Shown: positions 35,089 through 43,190 of the stretch, in pieces
Numbering within the stretch: the stretch's first letter is position 1
Layout of the letters: every line of letters begins with the position of its first letter
From: Pseudomonadota bacterium
Lineage (GTDB): Bacteria; Pseudomonadota; Alphaproteobacteria; Dongiales; Dongiaceae
DNA: 64,000 nt
Assembly (NCBI GenBank): GCA_021792365.1
Contig: JAJYUT010000008.1
Location: forward strand, 1-64,000
Direction: 5' to 3'
The notes under the pieces: model-generated
The model's input: only the letters and a program-made list of their open reading frames with translations
Database searches by the model: none
What the model was told of the DNA's origin: nothing
Program-made: the position numbers and the translations under genes

Positions 35089-35835
35089 TTACTTCTTGGC
35101 CGGGCCCTTCGCAGGAGCGGCGGCAGCCTGCTTGCCCGCAGCGGGAGCAGCAGCGCCCGGCGCGGCACCGGGCGCAGCCGCGGCAGCACCCGCGGCCGGA
35201 GCGGCAGCAGCCGGAGCACTGGCCGCAGTTGCGGCCGCAGTCGCGGCGGCCTCGATCTCGGCCTTGAGGCCGGACGGCGCGCCGATCGTGACCACGGTGA
35301 AGTCGCGCTCCTTGATGGTCGGGGTGGCGCCCTCCGGCAGCGCGACGCTGCCGATATGGATGCTGCCGCCGATCTCGAGGCCCGTCACGTCCACTTCGAT
35401 CCGCTGCGGGATGTTCTCCGGCGAGCACAGGAACTCAATCTCGTGCCGCACCAAGTTCAGCACGCCGCCGCGCTTCAATCCGGGCGAGGCGGCTTCGTTC
35501 CTCACCACCACCGGGACGTGGACGCGGATCTTCGAGTCCTTGCTCACGCGCTGGAAGTCGGCATGCAGGACATTGTCGGTCACGGGGTCGAAATGCACGT
35601 CGCGCGGCAGCACGCGATGCTTGGTGCCGCTGAGATCGAGATCGAGCAGCGTTGCAAAGAACGCCTTCTGGTGCACCAGCTTGGTCAGCTCTTTCGGATC
35701 GAGCGAGATCAAGGTCGGTTCCTTCTTCTCGCCATAGATCACGGCGGGGACGCGGCCAGCACGACGAGTCGCACGAGCAGCCCCCTTACCAGCGCGGTCG
35801 CGAGCCTCCGCGCGAATGGACTCAACTGCGGGCAT
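35089..35835 (-). CDS. rplY: 50S ribosomal protein L25, long form (Ctc type)
   Basis: 248 residues. The N-terminal 95 residues bind 5S rRNA (RAGKGAARATRRAGRVPAVI, KAFFATLLDLDL). The second domain (KDSKIRVHVPVVVRNEAASP to SVALPEGATPTI) is the TL5/Ctc extension. The last 50 residues are an unusually long Ala/Pro/Gly-rich low-complexity tail ending in lysines (GPAKK), probably disordered. The gene leads the rplY-pth-ychF unit and lies 124 bp after prs on the same strand. Confidence 0.95.
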   Translation of the reverse strand: MPAVESIRAEARDRAGKGAARATRRAGRVPAVIYGEKKEPTLISLDPKELTKLVHQKAFFATLLDLDLSGTKHRVLPRDVHFDPVTDNVLHADFQRVSKDSKIRVHVPVVVRNEAASPGLKRGGVLNLVRHEIEFLCSPENIPQRIEVDVTGLEIGGSIHIGSVALPEGATPTIKERDFTVVTIGAPSGLKAEIEAAATAAATAASAPAAAAPAAGAAAAAPGAAPGAAAPAAGKQAAAAPAKGPAKK

Positions 35836-35920
35836 GAGTATCTCCTTTCATCCTGCAGCATCTCCGCGGGCGGACCATCCGCCGGCGGAACCGATCGGCC
35901 TCCAGGGGTGCCGAACGGAT

Positions 35921-35948
35921 TTGGAACCGGGCGGTGCGAGCCGCCCGG
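35921..35948 (-). terminator. Possible terminator or attenuator between prs and rplY
   Basis: A perfect 8-bp stem, CCGGGCGG (35927-35934) with CCGCCCGG (35941-35948), encloses a 6-base loop 12 bp after the prs stop. On the minus strand it is followed only by TTCC, so termination would be weak and partial read-through into rplY is possible. Confidence 0.45.
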
Positions 35949-35959
35949 GCAACGGGTCT

Positions 35960-36895
35960 TCAGTCGAACAGACTGGAGACCGAGCGCTCCTCGCTGACAC
36001 GGGCCATGGCCTCGGCCAGCAGGGGCGCGATCGACAACTGGCGCACCGTCTGCGACACGCGCACCGCTTCGGTGCCTTGGATCGAGTCGGTGATCACCAG
36101 GGATTCCATGGGCGAGGCCGAGACGCGCGCCACCGCGCCGCCCGACAGCACGCCGTGCGTGACATAGGCGCTGACCGAGGAGGCGCCAGCCTCCTTCAGC
36201 GCCACGGCCGCGTTGCACAAGGTGCCGGCACTGTCCACGATATCGTCCACCAGAATGCAGCGCATGCCGTCGACTTCGCCGATGATGTTCATGACCTCGG
36301 AGACGCCGGCGCGCTCGCGCCTCTTGTCGATGATGGCAAGGTCGGCATCCAGGCGCTTGGCGATCGCCCGGGCGCGCACGACGCCGCCCACGTCCGGCGA
36401 GACGATGCACAGGTTGTTCTCGCCGTGGAAGCGCTCCTTGATGTCCTTGGTGAGGACGGGCGCGGCGAACAGGTTGTCGGTCGGGATGTCGAAGAAGCCC
36501 TGGATCTGCCCGGCATGGAGATCGACGGTGAGGACCCTGTTGGCGCCGGCGGTGGTGATGAGATTGGCGACCAGCTTGGCGGAGATCGGCGTGCGCGGGC
36601 CGGATTTCCGGTCCTGGCGGGCGTAGCCGTAATAGGGGATGACAGCGGTGACGCGGCGCGCGGACCCGCGCTTCAACGCGTCCAGGATCACCAGCAGTTC
36701 CATGAGATTGTCATTCGCGGGGAACGACGTCGACTGCACGACGAAGACATCCTCGCCGCGCACGTTCTCCTGGATCTCGACGAACACCTCCATGTCGGAG
36801 AAGCGCCGGATACTGGCATTGACCAGCGGCAGATTGAGATAGGCCGAAATGGCCTCGGCCAACGGCCGATTGCTGTTGCCCGTCAGGATCTTCAT
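35960..36895 (-). CDS. prs: Ribose-phosphate pyrophosphokinase
   Basis: 311 residues from ATG 36895 ([16 protein letters not shown]); an in-frame extension to 37192 is not family-like. It makes PRPP from ribose 5-phosphate and ATP. Motifs seen are the flexible ATP loop ([20 protein letters not shown]), the metal-binding [20 protein letters not shown], the [18 protein letters not shown] block, and the PRPP loop [14 protein letters not shown]. It precedes rplY-pth-ychF, a common alphaproteobacterial order. Confidence 0.96.
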   Translation of the reverse strand: MKILTGNSNRPLAEAISAYLNLPLVNASIRRFSDMEVFVEIQENVRGEDVFVVQSTSFPANDNLMELLVILDALKRGSARRVTAVIPYYGYARQDRKSGPRTPISAKLVANLITTAGANRVLTVDLHAGQIQGFFDIPTDNLFAAPVLTKDIKERFHGENNLCIVSPDVGGVVRARAIAKRLDADLAIIDKRRERAGVSEVMNIIGEVDGMRCILVDDIVDSAGTLCNAAVALKEAGASSVSAYVTHGVLSGGAVARVSASPMESLVITDSIQGTEAVRVSQTVRQLSIAPLLAEAMARVSEERSVSSLFD

Positions 36896-37245
36896 CGTCG
36901 CGTCGCGCTGCCCTAAGTTGCCCGCCCGTTGCCCCGCCGCCATCGGGAGACAAAAAAACCGCCACCCCGATGTCGGTCGAGGGGCGAAAGGCGCGCGGAA
37001 TGTAACAGCGGCATGACGGGCTGGCAATGCCTTTGGCAATCCCGGAGATATGGAGCTAAGCTGCTGAATGGCCTGGTTAAAGCTTTGGTGTTCCGATCGC
37101 CCGGGCAGGCCTTCCAACCCTCTGGGGCCGTGGCGTCTGGCGGAAGGCCGGGAGGGGCGCGGGATCCTTGCCGGAGCCGCAAGAGCGATCAAGCGCAGCG
37201 CCCGCGACCGGGCAAGAGTGCGACCCGTGCTGACATGAGGCTGCC
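36896..37245. other. Intergenic region between prs and the AraC/GyrI gene
   Basis: 350 bp with no gene that I can support. Short open frames on both strands have no recognisable features. The region must hold the promoters of prs and of the divergent AraC-type gene. No tRNA cloverleaf or riboswitch motif was recognised. Confidence 0.5.
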
Positions 37246-38079
37246 ATGGACCCGATCGGCAAGGCGCTGTGGTTCATCGAAGGCCACTTCGGTGGCGAGG
37301 TGACGCTCGAGGACGTGGCGAAAGTCGCGGGCGTCTCGCGCTACCACCTGACCCGGGCTTTCGGGAATGCTACCGGCCATTCGGTGATGCGCTACATGCG
37401 CGCACGCCGGCTGACCGAGGCGGCGCGGGCGCTGACCAATGGGGCGACCGACATTCTCCAGGTCGCGCTCGAATCGGGCTACGGCTCTCACGAGGCATTC
37501 ACCCGGGCCTTTCGCGACCAGTTCGGCTGCACACCCGAGCAGGTCCGCGCGCGAGGCTCTCTCGACACTCTTCCGCTCGTGGAGGCGATCAAAATGGATG
37601 AGACACTGATAACGACGCTGGAGCCGCCGCGCTTCGAGAGCGGCCGGCCCTTGCTCATCGTAGGCTTGAGCGAGCGCTATACCTGCGAGTCCAGCAAGGC
37701 GATTCCCGCGCAGTGGCAGCGCTTCGGGCCGCATATCGACAATATCCCGGGACAGGTCGGCACGGTCGCCTACGGAATCCGCTGCAACAGCGACGATACG
37801 GGCAACTTCGACTACATCTGCGGCGTCGAAGTCTCCGATTTCAGCGATGTGCCGGCGGAGTTCGCGCGCTTGCGCATCGCGCCCCAGCGTTACGCGGTGT
37901 TCCGGCACCGGGAGCACATCTCCGCCATCCGGCGGACGATGAACACGATCTGGAGCACGTGGCTGCCTCAATCCGGCCACGAGGTCGCCGACGCCCCTGA
38001 TTTCGAGCGCTACGACGAGGCGTTCAACCCGAGAACGGGCAATGGCGGGCTGGAGATCTGGGTACCGATCAAGGCCTAG
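37246..38079 (+). CDS. AraC-family regulator with GyrI-like effector domain
   Basis: 277 residues. Here the DNA-binding part is N-terminal: two helix-turn-helix motifs at residues 20-100 ([20 protein letters not shown] and [20 protein letters not shown], then [12 protein letters not shown]). Residues 120-277 form a GyrI-like small-molecule binding domain ([53 protein letters not shown]), as in Rob/SoxS-like and BmrR-like multidrug sensors. The gene is alone; a link to detoxification is inferred from the domain type. It overlaps the M24 gene tail to tail by 4 bp. Confidence 0.9.
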   Translation: MDPIGKALWFIEGHFGGEVTLEDVAKVAGVSRYHLTRAFGNATGHSVMRYMRARRLTEAARALTNGATDILQVALESGYGSHEAFTRAFRDQFGCTPEQVRARGSLDTLPLVEAIKMDETLITTLEPPRFESGRPLLIVGLSERYTCESSKAIPAQWQRFGPHIDNIPGQVGTVAYGIRCNSDDTGNFDYICGVEVSDFSDVPAEFARLRIAPQRYAVFRHREHISAIRRTMNTIWSTWLPQSGHEVADAPDFERYDEAFNPRTGNGGLEIWVPIKA

Positions 38080-39227
38080 CGGGAGACCAGCTCCAGCGAT
38101 CGCTGGGACAGCGCCTCGCAGCCTCTTTCGTTGACGAGCACGGTCTGGCCGCTGGTCATGGCGAGGCCGTGCTCGCTGTCGAAGATGATGAGGTGGATGA
38201 AATAGACCTGCCCGGGCGCGGCCGGCTCGCTATTGCCGTGATAGAACATCGGCCAGTCCATCCAGTTCGGCGCGAAGGTGGCGCCGAGGCTGTAGCCGGT
38301 GGCGTTCATGCGGTGCTGGCGATAGCCGGCGGCATCCAGCACGTGGGCATGGGCGTCGAACACCTCGCCGATCGGCCGGCCGGGCTTCAGCGCCGCCTTG
38401 CAGGCTTCCAGCGCGTCGACCGCGACCTTGTGCATCTCCACCTGGCGCGCCGGCACCTTGCCGATCGGGATCGTCCGCATGAGGCAGGAGTGGTAGTGGC
38501 GATAGACGCCGGCGAATTCGAGCGTCAGCTGGTCCTGCGCGTCGAGCTTGCGGCGCCCGGTCTTGTAGCGGCAGAGCAGGGCGTCGGTCCCTGAGCCGAT
38601 GATGAACTCGTTGGCCGAATCATCGCCGCCGTTGCGGATGATGATCGATTGCATCGCTGCCAGGATCTCGCCCTCGTCGGCGCCGGGCTTGGTGAGGCGA
38701 TGCGCTTCGTCCAGCGCCAGGTCGGCCAGCCGCGCGGCCTCGCGCACATAGGCGATCTCCTGCGCGCTTTTCACCAGCCTGAGGCGCGAGACGATATCCG
38801 AGGCATCCTGCAGGTCGGCGAAGCCATCGAACGCCGCCTGCAGGCGCATGCCGTTGCGCGCGGTCAGGCCATAGGCTTCCCATTCCACGCCCAGCGTCTT
38901 GCCGGAGAGGCCGAAGGTTCGCAGGTATTCGCGCAGCTCGCCGGCGGGATCGGCATTGGGCGCGTCGATCCAGATGCGGATGTCCTTGATGTCGGAGGTG
39001 TTCTGCGCCTGCCGGAAATCCGGCGCCCGGGTCATCAGCATCAGCCGCCCGTCCGCGCCGAGATAGAGGCACTGGAAATAGACATAGCCGAAGGTGTCGT
39101 ACCCGGTCAGGTAGTACATGCTCTCCTGCCTGAACATCAGCAGCCCGTCGAGGCCGCGCTTCTGCATCAGAACGACCGCGCGCTCGCGCCGCGCCGCGAG
39201 CTCCGATTCCGAGAAATGCAATGCCAT
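38076..39227 (-). CDS. M24 (pita-bread fold) creatinase/ectoine-hydrolase-like protein
   Basis: 383 residues from ATG 39227 (MALHFSESELAARR), with GAGGGA six bases upstream. It has a creatinase N-terminal domain (residues 1-145) and an M24 domain (150-383). The metal-peptidase motif normally carrying two Asp ligands reads LEFAGVYRHYHSCLMRT, with E237 in place of the first Asp and C248 in place of the second; the usual HGxG segment is NATGYSLGATFAPNWMDWPM. The protein is therefore unlikely to be a classical di-metal aminopeptidase. Metal-free relatives act on creatine or ectoine. It follows csaA by 10 bp. Confidence 0.8.
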   Translation of the reverse strand: MALHFSESELAARRERAVVLMQKRGLDGLLMFRQESMYYLTGYDTFGYVYFQCLYLGADGRLMLMTRAPDFRQAQNTSDIKDIRIWIDAPNADPAGELREYLRTFGLSGKTLGVEWEAYGLTARNGMRLQAAFDGFADLQDASDIVSRLRLVKSAQEIAYVREAARLADLALDEAHRLTKPGADEGEILAAMQSIIIRNGGDDSANEFIIGSGTDALLCRYKTGRRKLDAQDQLTLEFAGVYRHYHSCLMRTIPIGKVPARQVEMHKVAVDALEACKAALKPGRPIGEVFDAHAHVLDAAGYRQHRMNATGYSLGATFAPNWMDWPMFYHGNSEPAAPGQVYFIHLIIFDSEHGLAMTSGQTVLVNERGCEALSQRSLELVSR

Positions 39228-39237
39228 TATCGTTCCC

Positions 39238-39603
39238 TCAATAGAGCCTTCCGCCATTGGACACGGAGAGGCTGGGCTGGATCAGCACGACCTCCCCGTT
39301 CTCATCGGGGAAGCCGAGCACCAGGACTTCGGACATGAATTTTCCGATCTGCTTCTTCGGGAAGTTCACCACCGCCGCGACCTGCCGGCCGACCAGCTCC
39401 TCCAGCGCGTAGCGCTTGGTGATCTGCGCGGACGAGCGCCGCGTCCCGATCGCGGGGCCGAAATCCACCGTCAGCTTGTAGGCCGGCCGCCGCGCCTCGG
39501 GGAACGGCTCCGCGGCAATGATGGTGCCGACGCGAATGTCGACCTTGCGGAAGTCGTCATGGGTGATGTCCGCGGTAAGCGGCTCCGGTTGTCCCTCAGG
39601 CAT
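39238..39603 (-). CDS. csaA: CsaA-like tRNA-binding-domain protein
   Basis: 121 residues. It is a single OB-fold tRNA-binding (EMAP-II-like) domain: FRKVDIRVGTIIAAEPFPEA, YKLTVDFGPAIGTRRSSAQI, VVNFPKKQIGKFMSEVLVLG and a VLIQPSLSVSNGGRLY tail. CsaA is a dimeric chaperone-like protein that binds tRNA and, in Bacillus, preproteins. It shares a minus-strand unit with the M24 gene. The upstream 69 bp include the phasin terminator, so the promoter must lie close to the start. Confidence 0.9.
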   Translation of the reverse strand: MPEGQPEPLTADITHDDFRKVDIRVGTIIAAEPFPEARRPAYKLTVDFGPAIGTRRSSAQITKRYALEELVGRQVAAVVNFPKKQIGKFMSEVLVLGFPDENGEVVLIQPSLSVSNGGRLY

Positions 39604-39672
39604 AATACGCTCGCATTCGATCCGAAGGGCGGGAGACTACAGGAAGTGGGCGCGGAATGGCAAAGCGCCCGC

Positions 39673-39710
39673 AAAACAAAACCGCCCGCTGCGGGGGAAC
39701 AGCGGGCGGT
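39673..39710 (-). terminator. Rho-independent terminator of the phasin gene
   Basis: A perfect 10-bp stem, ACCGCCCGCT (39681-39690) with AGCGGGCGGT (39701-39710), encloses a 10-base loop. On the minus strand it is followed by TTTGTTTT. It lies about 70 bp after the phasin stop and ahead of csaA. Confidence 0.88.
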
Positions 39711-39778
39711 CAGTGTTAAGAAGGTCTGCCAACCTTGGGGGAGGGGAAGACCTCCTCGGGCTTACTCGAGAGTAAGCG

Positions 39779-40267
39779 TTACTTCTTCGCGACCTTGGAG
39801 ACGGTCGCCTTGACGTCCTCGATGTTGGCGATCATGCGCTTGCTCAGCACGTCGGCCGCCTCGGCCTGCGACTTCTGCAGGGTGCCGACAAGCTCGCGCA
39901 GGTTGGTGACCGCCTCCTCGAACGCGGCCTTGGTCAGGTCCGCCTGCTTGGCGAACTTGTCCTCGGGGGTACCGGCGGCGGACAGCTCCTTGGTGACCTT
40001 GCCGAACTCCTCGAACGCCTTGCGGGCGATCTCGGCCTGGCGCTGCGCAACCGCCTTGACGCCGTCGAAGGCGAGCTGGTTGGCGGCGGTCAGGGCCTCG
40101 ACGTTCTTGCGCTGGAGCGCGAAGACCGCGTCGAAGTCGAAGCTCGGCGTCTTGCCGTTCACGAAATACTTGCCGAAGTCGCCGGCCCACTTGCTGAACT
40201 CGGCCTGGAACTGGGTGAAGTCGGGAACCTTGACGAACTCGTTCTCGACGATTTGTGCCTTCGCCAT
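39779..40267 (-). CDS. phaP: Phasin-family protein (polyhydroxyalkanoate granule-associated)
   Basis: 162 residues, with GAGGAGACAGACAG before the ATG. The phasin_2 pattern is clear: amphipathic helices with FNxxxxFALQRKNVEALTAA-type repeats (residues 48-68), AVAQRQAEIARKAFEEFGKV and LQKSQAEAADVLSKRM. It ends in a Lys/Val-rich tail (KATVSKVAKK). Phasins coat PHA granules and set their number and size. The gene is monocistronic with a strong terminator. Its promoter overlaps an inverted repeat resembling PhaR operators. No PHA synthase is in the window. Confidence 0.93.
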   Translation of the reverse strand: MAKAQIVENEFVKVPDFTQFQAEFSKWAGDFGKYFVNGKTPSFDFDAVFALQRKNVEALTAANQLAFDGVKAVAQRQAEIARKAFEEFGKVTKELSAAGTPEDKFAKQADLTKAAFEEAVTNLRELVGTLQKSQAEAADVLSKRMIANIEDVKATVSKVAKK

Positions 40268-40341
40268 CTGTCTGTCTCCTCAGGCGTGTTATCCAATGTC
40301 TCGGTGCCGCGCCCGGCTACCGAATGCTCTGCTCTAAGGAG

Positions 40342-40391
40342 AATATTGTGCAGCGCAGCAAAAAGGTCAAGGCGATTTTTGCTGCGCTGCA
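40342..40391 (-). promoter_or_regulatory. Phasin promoter with overlapping 16-bp inverted repeat (candidate PhaR operator)
   Basis: On the minus strand TTGACC (40370-40365) and AATATT (40347-40342) are separated by exactly 17 bp, a sigma-70-like promoter. A perfect inverted repeat overlaps it: TGCAGCGCAGCAAAAA at 40349-40364 and its complement at 40376-40391, with an 11-bp spacer that holds the -35 hexamer. The first arm fills the -35/-10 spacer. PhaR-type repressors of phasin genes bind TGC/GCA-rich sites of this kind, so bound repressor would block polymerase. Confidence 0.7.
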
Positions 40392-40426
40392 AAAAATCTC
40401 GTTTTTAATCTATATTAATCACACGA

Positions 40427-41092
40427 TTAGGCCCTGCCGCGCCGCGCCATACCGAGCCAGCGGTCCACCTGACCCAGCCGCTTGTCGAGCTCCGCCATGG
40501 TCTTGGAGAGATCGGCCGTATCGTCCTTCAGCCAAACCCGGAGCGCCCAGGCATAGATCGCCCCAAGGCCCTCGATACGGAAGGCGCCCCTGAACCCGGA
40601 GGCGGAAAGGCCACCCGCCTCCAGCATGTTGGCAAGAGAGCGGTGGAGTTGGAACATGAGGCAGCCCGCCTCCTGCGGCGTCCGCGGCAGTTCCCAGGAC
40701 AGGGCGGCATAGGCCTCCTTGTGCTCATTAAGAATATCGAGCCGGCGCATGATGAGGTCGAAGAGCCTGTCCTTCACCGAGCCGTCCAGCGGATCCTCTT
40801 CCAGGCTGGCGAACAGCCGGGAATCGATGTCACGGCTGATCCCTGTCAGGATTGCGGCCTTGGAGGGATAGGCGTCGTAGGCGGCGGCGAGGCTGAGCCC
40901 GGCATCCTTGGCGATCTCGGCATAGGACAGATCGCGCCACCCGCCGGCTGCGGCCATGCGCAGCAGCGCCACACGCAGGGCGGCCTTGGGATCGCCGGCA
41001 GCGCCCTGGGGCTGTGGGCGAGATTTGGATCCGGGCTTGGACCCGGATTTTGGGCGTGCCGACTTTGCTGTCTTGCGCGCGGACTTGGCCAT
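40427..41092 (-). CDS. TetR/AcrR-family transcriptional regulator
   Basis: 221 residues from ATG 41092 (MAKSARKTAKSAR), with GGAG six bases upstream; ATG 41104 has its AGGA too close. A Lys/Ser/Pro-rich basic N-terminal tail of about 35 residues, unusual for the family, precedes the helix-turn-helix (LSYAEIAKDAGLSLAAAYDA, then YPSKAAILTGISRDID). The C-terminal ligand domain is helical and ends in a basic segment. It lies upstream of the phasin on the same strand but is separated by the phasin promoter. The target is unknown. Confidence 0.88.
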   Translation of the reverse strand: MAKSARKTAKSARPKSGSKPGSKSRPQPQGAAGDPKAALRVALLRMAAAGGWRDLSYAEIAKDAGLSLAAAYDAYPSKAAILTGISRDIDSRLFASLEEDPLDGSVKDRLFDLIMRRLDILNEHKEAYAALSWELPRTPQEAGCLMFQLHRSLANMLEAGGLSASGFRGAFRIEGLGAIYAWALRVWLKDDTADLSKTMAELDKRLGQVDRWLGMARRGRA

Positions 41093-41173
41093 GACTTGCT
41101 CCATTCCTGCGCTGAATCTTAACGCTACTCTGGCGCGGGATGGAGGCGAGAGCAAGACTTTGAGAAGGCGGGC

Positions 41174-42511
41174 CTACTTGACGGAGATCACCTGGCCGCC
41201 GGTGATCCGCCGCAGGTCCGCCGGGGTGAGGCGGAAGACCGCGTTAGGTGACCCGGCCGCCGCCCAGATCTCCTCATATCGGTCGAGGTCGGCGTCGATG
41301 AAGACGCGCACCGGACCGGTATGGCCGACCGGGGCGACCCCGCCGATCGCGAAGCCCGTCGCGGCGCGCACGAAATCGGCATCGGCGCGACCGACCTTGC
41401 CGCCCAGCGCCGCTTCCAGTTTCTTCTCGTCCACCCGGTTGGTCCCGCTCGCGATCACGAGGATCGGCTGGTTGGCGGCCTTGGCGCGGAAGACCACCGA
41501 CTTGGCGATCTGCGCGACGGTGCAGCCGATCGCCGCCGCCGCATCGGCGGAGGTGCGGGTGGAGGCGTCGAATTCCCTGATCTCCGCCTCAAGGCCGTGG
41601 CGGGCAAGCGCCTCGCGCACGCGGGCTACGCTGCCCTTCGGCTCCGGGCCATTGGCCATCGCTTTGCCTTCCGCGATCTCGCGCCCGCGGCGGGTCGCGG
41701 CGGCGATGGCCTTGGTCATCAGGGGCTGCAATCCGTCGGGCGCCATCAGGACCGCCAGGGCTTCGATGGTCGTGCCTTTCGGGCTCATCACGGCCTCGCG
41801 CAGCCTGGTGGCCGAATCGGAGGACCGATGCGCCAACTCGCCGGAGCCGGTCACCGTCTCGCGCGCCAATTGCATGGCGAGATCGGCGGGCAGACCCGCC
41901 GCGCGGCCGGCTTCCGCCAGGCACTCGATCAGCAGGAACACATAGGCCGGTCCGCCGCCGGAAAGCGCCGTGACGGCGTTGATCTGGTCCTCCTCGTCGA
42001 TCCAGCCGACCTTGCCGACGGCGGAGAGAAGCTGCCCGCACAGATCGAGCGTGGCAACCGGGATATTCGGATCCCGGAGGATGACGCTCATGCCGCGGCT
42101 CACCGCGGCCGGCGTGTTGGGCATGGAGCGGACCACGGCCGCATCGCCGCCCAGCTTGTCCTTCAAATAGGCGACGGTCTTGCCGGCGGCGATCGACAGG
42201 AACACCGTGCCCGGCCCCGTGGCTTTCTGGGCGAATCGGCGATAGGCGGGCAGCGCCTCGTCCATGAATTGCGGCTTGATCGCCAGGAGAACGATGGCGG
42301 GCTGCAACCCTGCGGGCAATCCGTCGATCGCGCTCACGATGGTGACGCCGCGAGCCTGGACATCGTCCAGGTCCCGCGGCGCCGGATCCACCACGAACAC
42401 GTCCTTGCCGGCGATGCCGCGGCCGAGCCAGCCACGCAGCAACGCCCCGCCCATCTTGCCGCAGCCCACCAGCAAAAGCGGGCCGGGCAAGACGATAGTC
42501 TGGTCACTCAT
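41174..42511 (-). CDS. proC: Pyrroline-5-carboxylate reductase fused to a YbaK/ProX-type aminoacyl-tRNA deacylase domain
   Basis: 445 residues in one open frame. Residues 10-280 are a complete P5C reductase: Rossmann start LLLVGCGKMGGALLRGWL, LLAIKPQF, RSMPNTPAAVSRG, LSGGGPAYVFLLIE and VMSPKGTTIEAL. This domain makes proline from 1-pyrroline-5-carboxylate. A short linker (residues 281-292) leads to residues 293-445, a YbaK/prolyl-tRNA deacylase domain with the catalytic Lys at 337 (IAKSVVFRA), ASGTNRVDEKKL and GGVAPVGH. Free-standing members clear Cys- or Ala-tRNA(Pro). An ATG at 41659 (M285) has GGAAGG seven bases upstream, so the second domain may also be made alone. It follows ybjN by 8 bp. 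Confidence 0.9.
   Translation of the reverse strand: MSDQTIVLPGPLLLVGCGKMGGALLRGWLGRGIAGKDVFVVDPAPRDLDDVQARGVTIVSAIDGLPAGLQPAIVLLAIKPQFMDEALPAYRRFAQKATGPGTVFLSIAAGKTVAYLKDKLGGDAAVVRSMPNTPAAVSRGMSVILRDPNIPVATLDLCGQLLSAVGKVGWIDEEDQINAVTALSGGGPAYVFLLIECLAEAGRAAGLPADLAMQLARETVTGSGELAHRSSDSATRLREAVMSPKGTTIEALAVLMAPDGLQPLMTKAIAAATRRGREIAEGKAMANGPEPKGSVARVREALARHGLEAEIREFDASTRTSADAAAAIGCTVAQIAKSVVFRAKAANQPILVIASGTNRVDEKKLEAALGGKVGRADADFVRAATGFAIGGVAPVGHTGPVRVFIDADLDRYEEIWAAAGSPNAVFRLTPADLRRITGGQVISVK
41667..41672 (-). promoter_or_regulatory. Internal ribosome binding site at the proC/ybaK junction
   Basis: On the minus strand GGAAGG lies seven bases before an in-frame ATG (41659-41657, M285 of the fusion). 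It is placed exactly in the linker between the two domains. Initiation here would yield a 161-residue stand-alone YbaK-type protein. This is a sequence-based inference. Confidence 0.5.
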
Positions 42512-42519
42512 CTAAGGGT

Positions 42520-43023
42520 TCAGGCCTCTCCGACCGTCTCCAGCATGGCGGCTTCCATCGCCTCATGGGGCTTCTTACCGCCCCACAGCGCGAATTGGAA
42601 GGCAGGGTAGAAACGCTCGCATTCGCCGATCGCTGTTTCGAGCAGATCCTCAAGCTGCTCGGCGACGATCCCATTGGTGCCGCGTAAGAGGACGGTGTGG
42701 CGGTACATCGGCGACATCTCCTCGGAGGAGAGATCGAAATGGCCGAGCCAAAGCCGTTCGTTGATCATGGCCAGCAATTCGGAAACCACCGGGCGCTTTC
42801 CGGTGGGAATCTTCATGTCGAACAAGCACGAGAAATACAGCGCCCCCAAATCCTCCTGCCAAACAAAGAACATACGGTATTCGCACCACTGACCACGGAA
42901 CTCGACCACCATCTCCTCGTCAGCCGAACGCTCGTGCCGCCATTCGTTGACGGTCACCAGCTCTTCCAGCATGTCGATGGGATTGTGACGGGTTTGGGTC
43001 GACTCAACTCGGAGCAATGCCAT
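42520..43023 (-). CDS. YbjN domain-containing protein
   Basis: 167 residues. It matches the YbjN family, a type III secretion chaperone-like fold: NEWRHERSADEEMVVEFRGQ, WCEYRMFFVWQEDLGALYFS, LLAMINERLWLGHFDLSSEE and MYRHTVLLRG. It is cytoplasmic. Family members affect motility and stress responses in enterobacteria, but the molecular role is unknown. It is probably co-transcribed with the proC fusion (8-bp gap). Its upstream region has a cluster of GANTC sites, one of which (43001-43005) is in codons 6-8. Confidence 0.88.
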   Translation of the reverse strand: MALLRVESTQTRHNPIDMLEELVTVNEWRHERSADEEMVVEFRGQWCEYRMFFVWQEDLGALYFSCLFDMKIPTGKRPVVSELLAMINERLWLGHFDLSSEEMSPMYRHTVLLRGTNGIVAEQLEDLLETAIGECERFYPAFQFALWGGKKPHEAMEAAMLETVGEA

Positions 43024-43118
43024 TGCTAGCGCCCTCCATGCGTCGCCCCCCGGAGGCCCGCAGGTGGGGCCGCGCCCCCAGGACTAGATGACAGAACAGT
43101 GAATCCCCACAACAAATA

Positions 43119-43178
43119 GACTCGCAAATTTGGGACTCCTGCGCAAGCAGGGAATTAAGGAAATTTCGAGTCTGAGTC
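43119..43178. promoter_or_regulatory. Nested palindrome with four GANTC sites upstream of ybjN
   Basis: GACTCG-c-AAATTT (43119-43131) pairs with AAATTTCGAGTC (43161-43172) apart from one bulged C. Inside lies a second hairpin, CCTGC (43138-43142), GCAA loop, GCAGG (43147-43151). GANTC sites are at 43119, 43134, 43168 and 43174. GANTC is the target of the alphaproteobacterial CcrM methyltransferase, so the promoter may respond to the cell cycle. The structure may also end ubiK transcription, although no T-run follows. Confidence 0.5.
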
Positions 43179-43190
43179 TAAGAAGAGCGT

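Noticed and set aside
34460-35428. Pth extended into rplY (322 residues)
   Set aside because: The extension reads the Ala/Pro-rich tail of L25 in another frame; Pth starts at MRLIVGLGNPG with its own ribosome binding site.
41174-41658. A separate ybaK gene next to proC
   Set aside because: There is no stop codon between the domains, so the annotation is one fused gene; the internal start is recorded as a possibility rather than as a separate gene.
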